31,822 nucleotides of DNA, from the NCBI GenBank assembly GCA_964636985.1, contig CAZWSX010000049.1, positions 1-31,822 of the forward strand, given 5' to 3'. Source of the DNA: CAZWSX01 sp964636985 (GTDB lineage Bacteria; Planctomycetota; Planctomycetia; Pirellulales; Pirellulaceae). Below the pieces are notes generated by a model that did not search any database, was not told the DNA's origin, and worked only from the letters and a program-made list of their open reading frames with translations. Shown here piece after piece: positions 7,039 to 14,507 of this stretch (the stretch's first letter is position 1; every line of letters begins with the position of its first letter). The position numbers were made by a program, and so were the translations under genes.

Positions 7039-8649
7039 ATGCGGCACATCAATCTTCGAATTCTTGTTGCGGCGCTGGCCACGTTTTCCCTTTTCTTGTC
7101 GCTCGCCTTGCCCCTTCACGCCGACGGCGAGAGCACCGAGCCCGTTTCGGCACCGAAGACCGAGTCGCCCAAGGCGGACGTGCCTAAGACTGCGGATCCT
7201 GAGACTGGGGCTCCCGAGGTTGAGGCAACCAAGCCCGAGGCGCCGAAGACAGATTCACCGACGCCCGAAGCGGTCGAGAATTCCAAGCCCGACAAAGAGA
7301 AAGTCGAAGCCGACGACGAGCCGGTGGTTGAAACCAACAACAAGGTCGTCAAGGAATTCAAACGGATCAAGACGCGATTGCAGAGTCAGATCCGCAGCAC
7401 CAAGGCTGACATCTCCGTTCCCGCAGTCGAAGAAGTCGTCAAGTTTCCGTGCTTCGAAGCCGGCAAGTTTCTCTTCAACCAAGGCAAAGATCTTCCTTGC
7501 CACGACGCCCGCCAGACGGCACTAAGCGGCATGCTGAAACTGCTCGATGAAGAGGGCGTTCGGAAGATGGTGATGCGGTCGGCGGAGTCGATGCTCAAGC
7601 CCCTTTCGGGTAAATCGGGCAAACCCTCGCCTGATGCGGTCTACGCGCTGGTCATTTTGTTAGCGGGCCCGGAGCAGCTCGACGAAGACACGCAATCGCT
7701 CATGGACAAGCTGGAAGCCTCTCCGGCTTGGCCCGCGCTGTTCATTCCCATGGCCGACATGCTGGGACCGTGCGGCGGACCTCACGCGGCCGCCGTTCTC
7801 AACAAGCTGACCAAGACGAAAAACTTCGCCGACGACTATGGCTATCGTCGCGCGGTTGTTCAGAACCTGGCCTTCGTACGAGAGAAGGCCGCCATCCCGA
7901 CGTTGATCGAGTTGCTCAGCGGCGTCCGCGGCCAGATTCATTCCGACATTCTGGCCTATCTCCAGGCGATCAGCCTCGAAAAGTTCACGAAGAAGCACCA
8001 GTGGCTCGACTGGTGGGAGGACGAGAAGGAAGTCTTCGAATTTCCTAACTTCGACGAGATCGATCTCCGGCCGCAAGTCGTATTAACGGCAGGCCCAGGC
8101 GTCGTTGGCGCAGGCGGCAATCAAGGCGCCAACTACTACGGCGTTCCCATCCACGGCACGCGGATGGTGTTCGTGATGGATACCTCCGGCAGCATGCGGG
8201 GGCCGCGGATCGATGCCGCCAAGCGCGAACTGATGAAAACCATCAGCCAGTTGCCCGACGGCATTCACTTCAATGTGCTGGTATTCGACGTGAACGTGCG
8301 GCCGTGGCAGAAGATTATGACGGTGTCGTCGCCGGAGAGCCGGAACGACGCGGCAGCCTACGTGTTCAAGCAAGAGTTGGGTAACGGCACGGCCTCGTAC
8401 GATGCACTGGAAGCAGCCATGAAGTACGACACCGAGGCGATTTTCTTTCTGACCGACGGCGCTCCGTTCGGCGGAAGGATCACGCAGCCCGCCAAGATTG
8501 TGCAAGAGGTCACCAAAGCGAACCGCCGCCGCCGGATCAGCGTTCACGCGCTTGGCATCGGCGCTGGGATGACCGGTAGCGATATGGATGTCTTCTTGGC
8601 GACTCTCGCCGGACAAAACTGGGGCGTCTATCGGCGCGTGGATGAGTAG
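7039..8649 (+). CDS. Exported protein with HEAT-like region and vWA domain
   Basis: I chose the ATG at 7039 because it gives a clean signal peptide (RILVAALATFSLFLSLALPLHA), for a 536-residue product. Residues ~30-90 are a low-complexity stretch built from repeats like APKTxSPK, probably a wall or periplasmic spacer. Residues ~150-330 contain helical HEAT-like repeats (KAAIPTLIELLSG). Residues ~375-535 are a von Willebrand A domain with an intact MIDAS: DTSGS (Asp381), the Thr in GNGTASY, and the Asp in FLTDGAP. Such domains bind protein ligands through a metal ion. The likely place is the periplasm or cell surface. It is downstream of the Tes-like gene by 71 bases in the same direction. Confidence 0.85.
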   Translation: MRHINLRILVAALATFSLFLSLALPLHADGESTEPVSAPKTESPKADVPKTADPETGAPEVEATKPEAPKTDSPTPEAVENSKPDKEKVEADDEPVVETNNKVVKEFKRIKTRLQSQIRSTKADISVPAVEEVVKFPCFEAGKFLFNQGKDLPCHDARQTALSGMLKLLDEEGVRKMVMRSAESMLKPLSGKSGKPSPDAVYALVILLAGPEQLDEDTQSLMDKLEASPAWPALFIPMADMLGPCGGPHAAAVLNKLTKTKNFADDYGYRRAVVQNLAFVREKAAIPTLIELLSGVRGQIHSDILAYLQAISLEKFTKKHQWLDWWEDEKEVFEFPNFDEIDLRPQVVLTAGPGVVGAGGNQGANYYGVPIHGTRMVFVMDTSGSMRGPRIDAAKRELMKTISQLPDGIHFNVLVFDVNVRPWQKIMTVSSPESRNDAAAYVFKQELGNGTASYDALEAAMKYDTEAIFFLTDGAPFGGRITQPAKIVQEVTKANRRRRISVHALGIGAGMTGSDMDVFLATLAGQNWGVYRRVDE

Positions 8650-8673
8650 TAGGACCGCTCTCCCGAGCGGTCC
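8649..8673 (+). repeat. REP-like element (GTAG head, perfect palindrome)
   Basis: The GTAG head at 8649-8652 is followed by a 9-bp perfect stem, GGACCGCTC / GAGCGGTCC, with loop TCCC; the last base of the head pairs with the end of the stem. The head shares its first G with the TAG stop of the vWA gene. The arms differ completely from the CAGACA copies, but head, stem length and loop size are the same. Confidence 0.75.
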
Positions 8674-8772
8674 ACAGTGCGGGTGGCGATCACTAAACAG
8701 ATCGCGATCGTGTGCGACTTCGGAAATGGCACACAAAGACACCAAGACACAAAGAGAGTTACGGCAACGTGC

Positions 8773-9042
8773 CTAGTCGGTGAATTGCGCAACGAGCTCA
8801 TTGAGCGCGTCGCGGTTCAGAATCTTTCCGTCGCTTCGGAATACTTCCAAATCCACCGTGCCGTCTTGAAAGACATCAATTTCCCAAATCTGCCCTGGAA
8901 CCACGGCGGCGATGGTAATCGCATCGTCGCGATTCACTTGGAGAGTGATGAAAATGTGGGCCGCCTGCAATTGCGAGATGATCGAGTAGAGGACTTCGCC
9001 GTGAGGCAAGCTTCCTTCAGAATTGTTGGCGTCGCGTGACAT
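8773..9042 (-). CDS. Small hypothetical protein
   Basis: This 89-residue acidic protein has no signal peptide or membrane segment. Its first half (EVLYSIISQLQAAHIFITLQ) looks like a helix and strand. The second half (PGQIWEIDVFQDGTVDLEVFRSDGKIL) has the alternating pattern of a beta-rich fold. I recognise no family. It lies 57 bases downstream of the SGNH hydrolase gene, in the same direction, with a REP-like hairpin in between. Its base composition matches the neighbours. Confidence 0.65.
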   Translation of the reverse strand: MSRDANNSEGSLPHGEVLYSIISQLQAAHIFITLQVNRDDAITIAAVVPGQIWEIDVFQDGTVDLEVFRSDGKILNRDALNELVAQFTD

Positions 9043-9078
9043 GGACGGGTTCTCTAACTCAAACGCCGCCGAACCGTG

Positions 9079-9103
9079 TGACGGACAGGATTGTCTGTCC
9101 TAC
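9079..9103 (-). repeat. REP-like element overlapping a stop codon
   Basis: On the minus strand the GTAG head (9100-9103) is followed by arm GGACAGACA, loop ATCC and an arm with one outer mismatch and one G-T pair. The TAG of the head is the stop codon of the SGNH hydrolase gene. Confidence 0.7.
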
Positions 9104-10239
9104 TTTGGAGAACCACTTTCAATGCCGTTGGCGATCGCTGCCAAAATCTGCGACGCGTAGATACGGTGGCCGAAGTCGTTGGGGTGGTTCACGCCGTTGC
9201 CGGTCAGGTCCCAGTCCTTTTTGCGCTCGTACATGGCTTTCCAGACGCCGGTTAGATCGGCGAGCGCGATGCTTTGGCCCGAGAGTTCTGTCAGGGCGTC
9301 TCGATATTGCGGGAACAGATCCTGCTTGAGCGCCACCCAGTCGGGGTTGCCGAGCATCGTGGCTACCAACACGAACTCGCACTTGGGATGGGCGGCGCGG
9401 ACCTTCTCGATCATCTTTTGGATGTTCGCTTGATAGTCCTTGGCCGGTACGCCGCTGCTGTCGTTCATCCCGAAGGCGATGAGAACCAGGTCGGGCGAAT
9501 GTTCGGCCTTGATCACCTTGTCGATATTCTCGACACCCCAGGGGGTGGCCGTGCCGCCGACTGCCATTTCTTCCAGATGGACGTCTGCCTTAAAGGTATC
9601 GGCCAAAGTCTTGCGGACGACCTGCTGAAACGTCGGTTGGTGCGGCGCGACATTGGCCCAGCTGGAGGCGTTGCAGCCGGTCGAAATGCTGTCGCCGAAG
9701 ATGGCGATGTTGAGCCTGGCTTCGCCGGCGAGCTTGGCTTTGGTGTTGGGGAGCGACCGTCCGGCGAGTGGTTCGGGGAACTTCAAGTCGCAGGCGGCGT
9801 ACTTGTAGGTGACGACGGTTTGCAGGTCGTGGTACTCGCTCGTCGCCCCGAACATGATTTCGTCGCCGCCATCGCGATGCGTGAGGTTGTACTTTTGGCT
9901 CTTGGGCGGGCGGCGCATTTCGCTCGGCTTGTGAGCAACGATTCGCGAACCCTTGGGAATCGTGATGGTCCGCGAGCCGGGCTTCCACTCGTAATCTTTG
10001 CCCGCCTCGTAGGTTTGCTTCAGCGCGGAATCCTGCACCGAGACAATTTCGTCAGGCGTGAACAACAGCGATGCCTCGCCAACGCCGTCGCCGCGGTCGA
10101 CGAAGAGGACGCTTTCTCCGTCAACTTGGCCGAGCTTCCAGAACCGCGTCTCGGCAATCTTGCCAGACGGCCCCTCAGCTTGGGCGCATGACGCGAAAAC
10201 AATCCACGAGACGAAGCAAACAGCAACGGTGCGCAACAT
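9100..10239 (-). CDS. Exported SGNH/GDSL-family hydrolase
   Basis: This 379-residue protein starts with a signal peptide (LRTVAVCFVSWIVFASCAQA). Residues ~25-165 form a beta-rich accessory region. From ~175 on it is an SGNH hydrolase: FGDSIS (nucleophile Ser184), the Gly block MAVGGT, FGMND (Asn259), and an end block NHPND (His352). The usual DxxH spacing is altered: no Asp sits three residues before that His, so the catalytic acid may be supplied differently. Family members deacylate polysaccharides, lipids or other esters outside the cytoplasm; the substrate here is unknown. The TAG stop lies within the GTAG head of a REP-like element, so the 3' end may have been set by that insertion. Confidence 0.85.
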   Translation of the reverse strand: MLRTVAVCFVSWIVFASCAQAEGPSGKIAETRFWKLGQVDGESVLFVDRGDGVGEASLLFTPDEIVSVQDSALKQTYEAGKDYEWKPGSRTITIPKGSRIVAHKPSEMRRPPKSQKYNLTHRDGGDEIMFGATSEYHDLQTVVTYKYAACDLKFPEPLAGRSLPNTKAKLAGEARLNIAIFGDSISTGCNASSWANVAPHQPTFQQVVRKTLADTFKADVHLEEMAVGGTATPWGVENIDKVIKAEHSPDLVLIAFGMNDSSGVPAKDYQANIQKMIEKVRAAHPKCEFVLVATMLGNPDWVALKQDLFPQYRDALTELSGQSIALADLTGVWKAMYERKKDWDLTGNGVNHPNDFGHRIYASQILAAIANGIESGSPK

Positions 10240-10281
10240 GGTGAGCCTTTCTTTTGTGGCTCACCATTTTACTTGAGGAGA

Positions 10282-10521
10282 ATTCACCGCGGAGACCCGG
10301 AGGGACCGGAGACGGAAGAATGGGAGATGGGGTGAAGGGGAGATGGGGAGTGATGACGTTCGCTGCGCAAATCATCAATCATCCATCTTGAAATGCTCCG
10401 CTCCCTCTCTCCTTCGACTCCCTTTCTCCCCTTCTTCGCCAAAATAGTTCACCGCGACGGGCAGGATTGTCCGCCTTCCGTTTCTTTCCGTCTCCGGTCC
10501 CTCCGGGGCTCCGCGGTGCAA
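10282..10521. repeat. Long nested inverted repeat filling the intergenic gap
   Basis: The left arm 10285-10317 and right arm 10486-10518 are inverted copies of 33 bases with one mismatch (CACCGCGGAG ... GACGGAA on the left). Inside lie a purine-rich block (10321-10349, GGGAGATGGGG-like) and a facing pyrimidine-rich block (10401-10436, CTCCTTCGACTCCC core), which are imperfectly complementary. The whole 240-base gap between the two minus-strand genes can thus fold into one long hairpin. A degenerate REP-like element is inserted in the right half. Confidence 0.75.
10454..10475 (-). repeat. Degenerate REP-like element
   Basis: GGGCAGGATTGTCCG matches the GGAT-loop core of the better copies, but the stem has mismatches and the GTRG head is lost. 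I call it a decayed member because it shares the loop and inner stem. Confidence 0.4.
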
Positions 10522-11367
10522 TCACTCTTTCGGCACATCGTCGGCTTTGATCCAGCCGTTGATGTAGCTATCGCGGACGGCTGGCGGGTCGGCTTCGCCG
10601 CGTTGCCAGACTTCGGTGCCGTCGAGTTCAACATTGACAGCGCCGCCTGTCATCTGGACCAACCCGTAGCGCCACTCGGGTTCTCCACCCTTGGTGGCGT
10701 GCGCTTCAAGAACCAGGAGGACTTCCGGATTCGTTCCGTTGGCGAAGGCGAAGATCGCGCCGTCCATCACGCCGGCCTCGCTGTCGGTGTATCGGAAGAG
10801 TGGGGTTGGCATGGGGCGAAGTTCGATGCGTCCTTCGATGACCGCTGATTCGTGGGCCGCGAACCGTCCACGCAGGTCGCGCATTTGCGTGAGCCGTTGC
10901 GGAGCCTTGGCGGCCGGCGTTTTTGAATCCTTGATTGTTTGCAATTCGAGGCCCGGTTTCTTCGCAGCCCAGTTCAAGCCCAGCTTGTTCTTGGCGCCGA
11001 TTGGGGCAGTCGAGAGAGACGCGATTTCGTAAAGCCAGCTGGGGACCTTCCGGTAGTCGGGGTAGAACTCGATTGCGAGGATCGCGCTCGGGCGGCCGCC
11101 GTTGGACCAGATCCAGAGCGATGATTCCTGGCCCTTCCGCGTATCGTCGCGGTAGCGAAGGACCGGCTTGTCCTGCAACTTGACGACCGAGTCGCTCTTC
11201 TTGCCGTCGGCCAGCAGGTCGATCATCGAGGCGACCTTCTTCATGTTCACCAACTGTTCGGTGCGCTGTTCATCGGTGAGGTCGTCGGCTTCTTGAGACC
11301 AGCCGATTCTCGCCCAAGCGAGAGATAGAATCAGGGCAACGCAGAAGGATTGAGATGAAATGGACAT
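10522..11367 (-). CDS. Exported hypothetical protein
   Basis: The ATG at 11367 gives 281 residues opening with a signal peptide (SFCVALILSLAWARIGWSQ); the frame is open further upstream but without a signal. The mature part begins with an acidic helix (EADDLTDEQRTEQLVNMKKV). A mixed alpha/beta region with WIWSNGGRPSAILAIEF follows, and the end includes WRYGLVQMTGG and EVWQRGEADPP. I do not recognise a named domain; this type of protein is common among planctomycete exported hypotheticals. The stop lies just beyond the long inverted repeat, and 282 bases separate it from the SGNH gene. Confidence 0.75.
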   Translation of the reverse strand: MSISSQSFCVALILSLAWARIGWSQEADDLTDEQRTEQLVNMKKVASMIDLLADGKKSDSVVKLQDKPVLRYRDDTRKGQESSLWIWSNGGRPSAILAIEFYPDYRKVPSWLYEIASLSTAPIGAKNKLGLNWAAKKPGLELQTIKDSKTPAAKAPQRLTQMRDLRGRFAAHESAVIEGRIELRPMPTPLFRYTDSEAGVMDGAIFAFANGTNPEVLLVLEAHATKGGEPEWRYGLVQMTGGAVNVELDGTEVWQRGEADPPAVRDSYINGWIKADDVPKE

Positions 11368-11455
11368 CGTCCGCCTCGAAAAGACATTTTGTCTGCACCC
11401 TTTGCAGAATAGCGTCCTGTGCGGAAAAAGCAATGGTTTACTTGGGGAAGCTGGA

Positions 11456-11598
11456 TTTACCACGGAGATGAGGGGGAGATCGGGAGTTGCGTGATTGGTG
11501 GCATTTGCCTCTACTCCCCATCTCCTTCGACTCCCCTTCTCCCCTTCTTTTTCTGCCGGAGCGGGTTAACCGCGCACACTCAGTCGCTCCGTGGTGAA
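11456..11598. repeat. Second nested inverted repeat, same design
   Basis: The outer arms TTTACCACGGAG (11456-11467) and its near complement (11587-11598) enclose an inner pair, 11475-11487 and 11513-11525, with one mismatch in 13. The outer arms resemble those at 10285 (CACCGCGGAG), and the inner pyrimidine block has the same CTCCTTCGACTCCC core. It lies directly upstream of the decarboxylase gene. Its right arm ends 33 bases before the ATG. Confidence 0.6.
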
Positions 11599-11631
11599 TT
11601 CCGCATTGCCTCGGCTAAAGAAAGGCCTCTC

Positions 11632-13233
11632 ATGGATCGGCAGCGCTACGACGAATTTGTCCGGACGTTTTTTGAGTGCGACGCCAAGGCGATTACCGGG
11701 ATCTTTGCGGAATTGCTGGCGGCATCGACCGCGCAGGAAGCGCTTCCGCCGGGGGCGCTGATGTCGCAGAACTACGAAACGGCTCAGGCCAATCCCGAGA
11801 TTCACGTTCTGCCAGGCAACCTGCGCGACGCGCGGGATGCCATCTTTCCGTACTTTTGGGGAACAGACGGCTGGGGAAGCCCGTTGCATTTGGAGAATGT
11901 CAAAGGACCGGCGAACTATGCTTCGCTGATCGGCGCACTGGCTTGCTTACTTAAGAACCCCAATCTCTGCACGGATACCTACAGCCTCCGGTCGAACGAA
12001 CTGGAGGTGAAAGCGATCACGGCCCTCGCGAACCTGGTCTTCTACAACACCGAGGCGCCGTGGGGCGTCTTCACCATCGGCGGCACGATCTCGAACTTGT
12101 ATGGAGCGAAGATCGGAATCGAAAAGGTGGTTCGCGGCGCCATGCATCGCGGCTTGGAAGGGGAACGCGTCGCCGGCATTGTTTCCGAAGCGGGTCACTA
12201 CTCGAACCAAACTCTGGCGGGCTGGCTCGGTTTTGGGACCAAGAATCTCCACGCCATTCCAACCGACCGCACGATGGCCATGCGCCTCGACTTGCTGTCG
12301 GCCAAGCTCGACGAACTTTATTCGGCTGGCGTGAAGGTCGCCTTTGTCGTCGCCACTTTTGGCACAACCGATGCCTCGGGCATCGACGATGTCGCGGGCA
12401 TTCGAGAGATCCTCGACGAAAAGGCGGCGCGATACGGCGTGCCGGCACCGCAACTCCACATCGATGCGGCGGTCGGCTGGGCGCTATGCTTTTTAACGGA
12501 ATACGACGTCGACAAAAATCCGCTGCAATTGACCGAGGAACTTCTGCCGGTCGTTCGGCAGGTGCAAAAACGCACGCGGCAACTCCGCTTCGCTGACAGC
12601 GTCACGATCGATTTTCATAAAATGGGGCGAGCCCACTATCCCAGCTCGGCTTTCATCGTCAATCGCAAAGAGGACTTGAAATACCTGTCGCGCGATGTGA
12701 CGGAGACGCCCTATTTTTCGGAGGCCGACGCCCGGCGTGACCCGGCCTTATTCACGCTCGAATGCTCGCGGCCAGGACTAGGGCCTTATACGGTGATGGC
12801 GTCGCTCAATGGGATTGGCCTGACGGGCTGGCAAATGCTCACTGCCAGGGCCCTGGAGTTGGCACATACGCTGAAGCGGCGATTGGCGGCGCTCGACTAT
12901 TGCCAGGTACTCAACGAGGACGCGACCGGGCCGAGCGTCCTCTGGTGGGTCCTTCCCAAGGGGCGCAACGCCAAGGAGATTTTCCACAAAGTCGAACAGG
13001 GGACGTTGCCAGTCGAAGAAACGCAGCGTTACTTCGCGGAAATTCGCCGGTTGTATAACAAGCGGAGCAACACACTCGATCCGGCGAAGGACGCCCGCTT
13101 GAGTTTTACAACCAACACCGGCTATCGCCCCAGCGGGCTCGATCTGCCGGCGTGGAAGGCAGTGTTCTTTAATCCGCGCACGGATGAAACGGTGATCGAC
13201 CGGTTGATTTACAGTATTGAGGAGATGATCTAG
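11632..13233 (+). CDS. PLP-dependent group II amino acid decarboxylase-like protein
   Basis: The product is 533 residues from the ATG at 11632, with AAAGG six bases upstream. The fold-type I PLP signature is clear: FTIGGTISNLYG (cofactor-phosphate region), SEAGHYSN (His189, stacking on PLP), ATFGTTDASGIDDV, LHIDAAVG (Asp278, bound to the pyridine nitrogen) and IDFHKMG (Lys330, Schiff base). This is the glutamate/aromatic/aspartate decarboxylase family. The amino acid used cannot be told from sequence alone; IDFHKMG differs from the more usual DPHKW. The mid-size and the HLEN motif near residue 86 recall aspartate or tyrosine-type bacterial members. It is a soluble, cytoplasmic protein. The stop is followed at once by a degenerate REP-like element. 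Confidence 0.85.
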   Translation: MDRQRYDEFVRTFFECDAKAITGIFAELLAASTAQEALPPGALMSQNYETAQANPEIHVLPGNLRDARDAIFPYFWGTDGWGSPLHLENVKGPANYASLIGALACLLKNPNLCTDTYSLRSNELEVKAITALANLVFYNTEAPWGVFTIGGTISNLYGAKIGIEKVVRGAMHRGLEGERVAGIVSEAGHYSNQTLAGWLGFGTKNLHAIPTDRTMAMRLDLLSAKLDELYSAGVKVAFVVATFGTTDASGIDDVAGIREILDEKAARYGVPAPQLHIDAAVGWALCFLTEYDVDKNPLQLTEELLPVVRQVQKRTRQLRFADSVTIDFHKMGRAHYPSSAFIVNRKEDLKYLSRDVTETPYFSEADARRDPALFTLECSRPGLGPYTVMASLNGIGLTGWQMLTARALELAHTLKRRLAALDYCQVLNEDATGPSVLWWVLPKGRNAKEIFHKVEQGTLPVEETQRYFAEIRRLYNKRSNTLDPAKDARLSFTTNTGYRPSGLDLPAWKAVFFNPRTDETVIDRLIYSIEEMI

Positions 13234-13257
13234 TAGGCGGGACAATCCTATCCGGCG
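13233..13257 (+). repeat. Degenerate REP-like element at a stop codon
   Basis: The GTAG head at 13233-13236 overlaps the G of the decarboxylase TAG. It is followed by GCGGGACA, loop ATCC and a mismatched right arm. The layout at the stop (TAGTAGG) is the same as at 8647. Confidence 0.5.
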
Positions 13258-13346
13258 GCGGTGAAGGTTAGCCACAGAGACCTCAGAGAGAAGACTTGAT
13301 TGACGATTGATAATTGATGTTTTTTGATTTGTGAAGTGAAGGCAAG

Positions 13347-13380
13347 TCCTCTCTCCTTCGACTCCCTTGCTCCCCATCTT
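13347..13380 (+). repeat. Solo copy of the CTCCTTCGACTCCC block
   Basis: This pyrimidine-rich stretch matches the inner right arm of the two long inverted repeats at 10.4 and 11.5 kb, but no purine partner is obvious nearby. The gap 13258-13518 otherwise holds CACAGAGACCTCAGAG-like repeat debris and no gene. Confidence 0.5.
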
Positions 13381-13518
13381 CAATTTACGAAGGCGAGAAG
13401 TCGCCGCGCACGGACACGTTGTGTAGGCCATTTGGATAGGTTGCCCAAGAATAGATTCGCCCGAGCGAATACAAGCGGTTAACAACTCATCTTGTCGGTC
13501 CCTTCGAAAGCCCTTTTC

Positions 13519-14250
13519 ATGTCGACGGACGGCACAAACCAGAACCCCTCTTCCAAAGTGGTAGGAAAGTCGGCTGGGGGATCGGAGATTATTCAGTATG
13601 GGAACACGGCGGCGAATCAGCCGAGAGTTGGATTCGTGGGCCATTCGACGTTGCCTGCCATTGCCATGCGAGAGCAGGCCTACACCGAATTGCTTGGTCC
13701 GGAGTTTCAGGTTCACCACGAGCTGCTGCCGCTGATTCCCCATATCGACGTTTACTGTTTCTCGCCACAGGGGCCGCGGGAGTTTTTCACATTCATCACG
13801 GGCGGGATGAGCGACCTGCCGATGAACGCGCCGAGCCAGTTGGGGCGTGAGGCCCGCCGCGTGGAGTTTGTTTTCTACACTGAACAGGCCAGCGAACACG
13901 ATGCCCAACAGTACGCCGAGCTATTGCGTCGGCTCGCGCATTTTGCCCACGACAACCAGGCGTGGGTTCATTGGGGGCACACCATCCCTAACGGAACGCC
14001 TCCGTCGCCGATGCTGGGGACGAAGAACCTCGATACGCTGCTCTTGATGTGGTCGATCGTCGATCCCGATTCGACGTTGGGAGAGCGGCTGGTGATCGAT
14101 GGCGACCCGGTGAACCTGGTGTGGTGCGTGCCGATCACGTCGGCCGAGAGCCGCTACAAACTAGATCGTGGAGCCAACGCTCTGTACGAAGTCTTCGAGC
14201 GCGTCCAGCACCCGGTGCCGTTTGCAGGCGACCGGGAGAGCTACGTGTAA
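13519..14250 (+). CDS. Suppressor-of-fused (SUFU) domain protein
   Basis: The product is 243 residues from the ATG at 13519; an in-frame TTG at 13492 would add nine. After a Ser/Asn-rich leader, residues ~40-240 match the bacterial SUFU domain: AYTELLGPEFQVHHELLPLIPHIDVY, FTFITGGMSDLPMN, RRVEFVFYT, HWGHTIPNG, LLMWSIVDPD and LVWCVPITSAE. Animal SUFU binds Gli transcription factors; bacterial relatives are common in polymorphic-toxin and immunity settings, where some are thought to be immunity proteins. No toxin gene is next to it here, so its role is open. It is soluble with no export signal. It is separated from the decarboxylase by 285 bases. Confidence 0.8.
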   Translation: MSTDGTNQNPSSKVVGKSAGGSEIIQYGNTAANQPRVGFVGHSTLPAIAMREQAYTELLGPEFQVHHELLPLIPHIDVYCFSPQGPREFFTFITGGMSDLPMNAPSQLGREARRVEFVFYTEQASEHDAQQYAELLRRLAHFAHDNQAWVHWGHTIPNGTPPSPMLGTKNLDTLLLMWSIVDPDSTLGERLVIDGDPVNLVWCVPITSAESRYKLDRGANALYEVFERVQHPVPFAGDRESYV

Positions 14251-14268
14251 GGGAAGAAGCCTTAGAAA

Positions 14269-14293
14269 GTGGGCCAGACAATCCTGTCTGGCC
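14269..14293 (+). repeat. REP-like element (GTGG head)
   Basis: The GTGG head at 14269-14272 leads into a perfect 9-bp stem GGCCAGACA / TGTCTGGCC with loop ATCC. It is 19 bases after the SUFU stop. Confidence 0.75.
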
Positions 14294-14386
14294 GGGGTGG
14301 ATGAACCGATCAAATAGACATCTGAGCTGCAAAAAAGCCAGTCGTACTGCTGCTCGAAAAAGGCTTAGCGGTCCATAGTCCACCGC

Positions 14387-14411
14387 GCACAGACAGGATT
14401 GTCTGTGCCAC
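14387..14411 (-). repeat. REP-like element, first of a tandem pair
   Basis: This is a perfect 9-bp stem GCACAGACA / TGTCTGTGC with loop GGAT. Read on the minus strand it has a GTGG head (CCAC at 14408-14411). With the next hairpin it forms a composite unit (14381-14492) repeated at 17013-17129. Confidence 0.75.
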
Positions 14412-14467
14412 TTTTCTTATGTGTCTTCGTGTGAGGTTCTGTCTTCTTGCTAGAGCGGCCGCGCTTT

Positions 14468-14492
14468 GCACGGACTGGAAAGTCCGTGCTAC
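14468..14492 (-). repeat. REP-like element, second of a tandem pair
   Basis: This is a perfect 9-bp stem GCACGGACT / AGTCCGTGC with loop GGAA. The GTAG head is on the minus strand (CTAC at 14489-14492). It lies 15 bases past the stop of the RNase HII-like gene, where it could also stop transcription, though no T-run follows. Confidence 0.75.
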
Positions 14493-14507
14493 TTATTGCA
14501 ATCCCAC

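Noticed and set aside
9274..10191. A 305-codon open frame antisense to the SGNH hydrolase
   Set aside because: The minus-strand protein has a signal peptide and SGNH motifs; the plus-strand frame has neither, nor a ribosome site.
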